A stretch of 5,724 bases of DNA from an uncultured Saprospiraceae bacterium. Its GTDB lineage: Bacteria; Bacteroidota; Bacteroidia; Chitinophagales; Saprospiraceae. The translations under genes were made by a program, and so were the position numbers. The stretch is taken from positions 1 through 5,724 of the forward strand of contig CAKZLT010000254.1 in assembly GCA_937127195.1 (NCBI GenBank), read 5' to 3'. Shown here one piece after another: positions 1-3,600 of this stretch; positions within the stretch are counted from its first letter, which is position 1; each line of letters begins with the position of its first letter. The notes beneath the pieces are model-generated. The model searched no databases. It was given only the letters and a program-made list of their open reading frames with translations, and had not been told where the DNA came from.

Positions 1-105
1 CAAAGGGAGCTGTTCTCTTCGGATGAGTCTTTAGAAAAATTTGCTCGTGAGAAATATTATATGAAAAAGAAAAATGAAGATGTTTTTGTAATTATTGAAG
101 AATAA
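1..105 (+). CDS. Septum formation initiator (FtsB/DivIC family), C-terminal end only
   Basis: The window opens inside this gene: 34 codons followed by TAA at 103-105; its start lies to the left. The readable tail contains LEKFAREKYYMKKKNEDVF and ends VIIEE. The 'LE.fAREkY.Mkk.nEDVFvi' pattern is the conserved end of Bacteroidota septum-formation-initiator proteins. In that family a small single-pass membrane protein with a periplasmic coiled coil joins the FtsL/FtsQ divisome subcomplex and helps trigger septal peptidoglycan synthesis. The membrane segment and coiled coil are outside the window, so the family call rests on the tail alone. The next gene is on the same strand but 474 bp away, with a large palindrome between, so the two are unlikely to form one operon. 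Function is inferred from family knowledge. Confidence 0.8.
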   Translation, partial: QRELFSSDESLEKFAREKYYMKKKNEDVFVIIEE

Positions 106-162
106 ATCTCCTTTTAATCAAAATAGGCTTCAATCTTGCATAGATAATGTTTTAACTACTTA

Positions 163-320
163 GGGAGTAGGCAAAAAATAACCTACCAGTCGAACTTATT
201 GTTTTTCATTTATACCGCGTTAAAAATACTAGCCTTAACGATGCTAGGACTCCGTTTTTTGCCTTGTCTAAATAAAAAACAATGTCGTTCTTTGTAGTAG
301 GTTATTTATTGCCTACTCCC
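163..320. repeat. 158-bp palindromic element with nested inverted repeats (MITE-like or structured RNA)
   Basis: The outer arms are 24 bp, 163-186 (begins gggagtaggc, ends aacctac) and 297-320 (begins gtaggtta, ends cctactccc). They are reverse complements except for one A/A mismatch (175 with 308). Inner arms of 15 bp, 198-212 and 269-283, match with one mismatch after an asymmetric internal loop of 11 and 13 nt. The 56-nt centre has two competing small stems: cgttaa/ttaacg (218-223, 235-240) and ctagc/gctag (229-233, 243-247). A T6 run lies at 255-260. No reading frame of size lies inside and no clean target-site duplication flanks it. The form fits a non-autonomous miniature element, a repeat-family palindrome or a structured transcript; copy number elsewhere in the genome would decide. 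Confidence 0.75.
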
Positions 321-404
321 CTACCATGTTATCTCAGTTTTTTTTATTAAAAAAATGTCTCTAAAATAACTTTAAAGGCATTTTAAATAAAAAACATCTG
401 TTTT

Positions 405-433
405 AGTAACGGAGAAAAAATAACTTCGTTACT
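405..433 (+). other. Small hairpin in the leader region of the large gene
   Basis: agtaacgga (405-413) pairs with ttcgttact (425-433) as a 9-bp stem with one G-T wobble, around an 11-nt A-rich loop. The downstream bases are pyrimidine-rich (cttactctcttttatg) but not a clean T-run, so an intrinsic terminator is possible and unproven. It lies about 145 bp before the start codon at 580 and could equally be a 5' leader structure. Confidence 0.35.
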
Positions 434-579
434 TACTCTCTTTTATGAAAAGCAATGAAAAATCATTTGCTCTTTAACTCTTTTTCAAAGCACCTTATTA
501 ATAGACTTTATTCTAATATATTATCATTAGTTATCTGGTCATTTTGATAGTCAGAAAACGTCATCATTATTCAATAAAA

Positions 580-657
580 ATGAAGAACTCATACCTTATT
601 ATATCCACTATTTTGTGTTTAAACAGCTTTTTGAGTACAAATACTTCGGGGCAAGCT
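580..657 (+). other. Sec signal peptide (residues 1-26)
   Basis: MKNSYL is followed by a hydrophobic stretch IISTILCLNSFL and a polar region ending SGQA, giving a plausible signal peptidase I site after Ala26. Cys13 sits inside the hydrophobic core and is preceded by T-I-L, which does not fit a lipobox, so this is not read as a lipoprotein signal. The mature protein would begin ILELTDNLQC. Confidence 0.85.
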
Positions 658-3600
658 ATATTGGAGTTGACTGATAACTTACAATGTGGTGATTACACTT
701 ACTGTGTTAACCTTAATATGAAATCAACTACTGGAAATAGCTTTAATTTGGGAACATCTTCATTATTATTAAAATATAATACGAATGCCGTTACCTTCAA
801 AAGTTATACCGCGGCAGACTTAGATAGTATGACTTGTAATGGTGATTGGATGCCACAACAATATGATTTAGATGATAATACAGGTGAATTTAATCTAACC
901 TTAAAGCTACTCAATTCCACTAGCACTTGCGCTCAAGTCAATTCTACAACGACCAAAACTATCGGAACGATTTGCTTTGATATACAACAACAAGGTGGAA
1001 ATCCTTTCCTTCACTTTGATACTCTGAATACTCATTTGAATCGTAATGCGCCTGATAATGGTACGAATGCAATTACTATTAGTAGTTATGAAAGCGTAGA
1101 TTCAATCGGGGTTTTGGCGTGCGATTGTCCGAATATTGGCGCACCTTGCGATGACAATAATGTATTTACAACCAATGACCAGTATGATATATATTGTAAT
1201 TGTAATGGTCAAATGCTTGATGCTGATAGCGATGGCATAGCAGATGGTGTTGACCCCTGTCAAGATGTAAATTATGAGGCAGAAGATGCTTATACTAATG
1301 ATAGATTTGTAGCGACTAACCGCACTGGTTATTTCGGAACTGGTTTTGTTGATTACATTGGCTGGATAGGTGATACACTTCAATTCACAGTCAATGCAAC
1401 TACTTCGGGAACTTATGGCATTGATGTTCGATATGCGAATGGAAATACTTATGACAGGCATTTGCAAGTCTCTATTGATGGTATAGTCACGAATGTAAAT
1501 ATGCTTTTTCCGCCTACTGGAAATTGGAATACATGGAATACTGCTAGTTTTTCTCATACATTTACCCCAGGCATACACACTGTTCTTTTTACTAGTAACC
1601 CCAATAAAGAACCAAATATCGATCGAATTTCATTGAATGATTGTAATAGCACTCCCTGTCAAGTAACACACTACGAAGCAGAAGATGCTTATTTTGGTGG
1701 AAAATATATTGCTAATGACTACCATCAATATTTTGGGAGTGGATTTCTGGATTATATCTCTTGGCAAGGTGATACTGTTGCTTTTACTGTGACTACAGTC
1801 GATACAGGCTCGCATGATTTACATTTTCGTTATGCTAATGGAAATATTTACGATATGCCCGTAACAATCAATATAAACGGAACAGTCATTAATAATAACT
1901 TCTCTTTCTTGTCGAGTGGTGCTTGGGATGATTGGGATACAGCAACACTTGCTTTTAATTTTCCTATCGGCACACACACTATTCTATTGACACCAAACAC
2001 ATATAGTGGCCCAAACCTTGATAGATTGACACTTTCTTATTGTACAGGCTGTGCTACTGCTGGTCAACCCTGTAATGACGGAGATAGTTGTACCGTATTA
2101 GATATTACAGATATAAATTGTAATTGTGCTGGCGTTTTGTTGGACTCCGATAGTGATGGCGTTTGTAATCAAGCAGATATTTGTGATAATGGTGATGACA
2201 ATATAGATACTGACGGCGATGGTACGCCCGATGATTGTGACAATTGTGATAATGCTCTAGTCGGAACGGCTTGTAATGATAATAATCCATGTACAATCAA
2301 TGACGTTTATGATGCGAATTGTGATTGTGCAGGGACATTCAATGGAACGGATACAGATAGCGATGGTGTTTGTGATGCTTTCGATGTATGCCCTGGCGGC
2401 GATGATTCGTTAGATATTGACTCTGACGGTATTCCTGATTTTTGTGATGTCTGTGATGATAATACAATCGGAATGCCGTGTGATGATGGTAATCCGTGTA
2501 CTGTTTTGGATGTGGTGCAAGCTGGATGTGGCTGTGCTGGGTCTGATTTATATGTTCAACTTTCTGCCAATATTGACGATGTTACTTGTTATAGTTTTGA
2601 TGATGGAATGATTAACTTGAACGTAGCAGGAAGTGTTGGAGAAGTCAATTATCAATGGAATACAGGCGATTCTATTCCTGACTTACAAAATTTAGCACCT
2701 GCTACCTATACAGTTACAGTATCTGATTTTAGAAATTGTAGAGATACTGCTTCCTTTGTAGTTGAACAACCTGATACGGTATTGGTTCAGCAAGCTATTG
2801 TTCCTTCGGCAGATTCTAATGGTGTGATTGATTTGACTGTTACAGGCGGAATTCAGCCTTATTCTTTCATTTGGGAAACAGGTGATACAACCGAAGATAT
2901 TAATAATCTAATACCTTACACTTATGATGTAAGCGTAACAGATGCCAACAATTGTTTGCATAAAGTAGCCGTAGATGTTTATCCTGCTGATATGTGTGTT
3001 GATACTATTTTACAGGCAGAAAGCGGTATTTTAAACGGTATTGGTATTGATACTTGGAATGAACGATGGGCGTTGGGAGACGGTTTTATTTATTTAAAAG
3101 ATGATACTACCGAAACCGCAACCTTCCATTTGGATATTCCTGCGGATGGTTTTTATACGATTGGCTTTAGATATGCAGATAAATGGGCAAGTCGTGAAGC
3201 AACCATTATGATTGATAATCAAATAGAGTTTTTAGAATTTGCTTTTCCTAGAACCTTCGATTGGGCAAATTGGGAAAAAATAGAGTTTGTTGATTATCTA
3301 ACTGCTGGCACACACACATTAACGGTTGCACACCACATAGACAATTGGGGACCTTGGATTGATTTTATCTCTGTTTGTAATCAAGTCGTTGTGCCAATTT
3401 CTTTAGATGCAGCCGTTACAGACAACATTTGTTATGGCGACTCCGCTGGTGCATTAACCGTTTTGCCAACAGGAGGAACACGAAATTACACCTATCTCTG
3501 GAATACTGGTGACACCACCGAGACGATTACCAATCTACTTTCTGGTGATTATTACATCACCGTTACCGATGAAGTTGGTCAAATGACAATTGATACTTTC

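Larger units (their letters stand above)
106..579. other. 474-bp AT-rich intergenic region
   Basis: No convincing gene lies here; the only open frames are very short. It holds a 158-bp palindromic element (163-320), a T8 run followed by A-rich sequence (338-355), an AT-rich stretch with a small hairpin (405-433), and the leader of the large gene. A 7-bp inverted pair, attgaag (94-100) and cttcaat (128-134), spans the end of the upstream gene but has no T-run after it, so it is a weak terminator candidate. I found no clear Bacteroidota promoter (TAnnTTTG with an upstream TTG). The closest is tcatTTTG at 539-546, which lacks the TA and a good -33 partner. The promoter of the large gene must nevertheless lie in this gap unless the two genes are cotranscribed. 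Confidence 0.8.

Noticed and set aside
215..250. Integron attC-like site (gttaaaa ... ccttaac)
   Set aside because: The core boxes do not match GTTRRRY/RYYYAAC, and there is no integrase or cassette context.
445..477. Ten-codon frame MKSNEKSFAL in the gap
   Set aside because: Too short, no ribosome-binding site, and nothing that suggests an attenuator or toxin.
539..546. Bacteroidota sigma-A type -7 box
   Set aside because: tcatTTTG lacks the TA of TAnnTTTG, and no TTG lies at the right distance upstream.
616..618. Cys13 as a lipoprotein anchor
   Set aside because: The preceding residues T-I-L do not form a lipobox, and a normal signal peptidase I site follows at Ala26.
1102..1578. 158-codon open frame on the minus strand
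   Set aside because: It lies entirely antisense to the CBM A region of the large gene; its Ile/Ser-rich translation is what AT-rich antisense of Asn/Asp/Thr codons gives, and no family pattern is seen.
2417..2611. 64-codon plus-strand frame with a hydrophobic, membrane-like translation
   Set aside because: It is the +1 shadow of the Asp/Cys-rich repeats: GAT/TGT codons shifted by one base read as Met, Val, Leu and Ile. It overlaps conserved domains fully.
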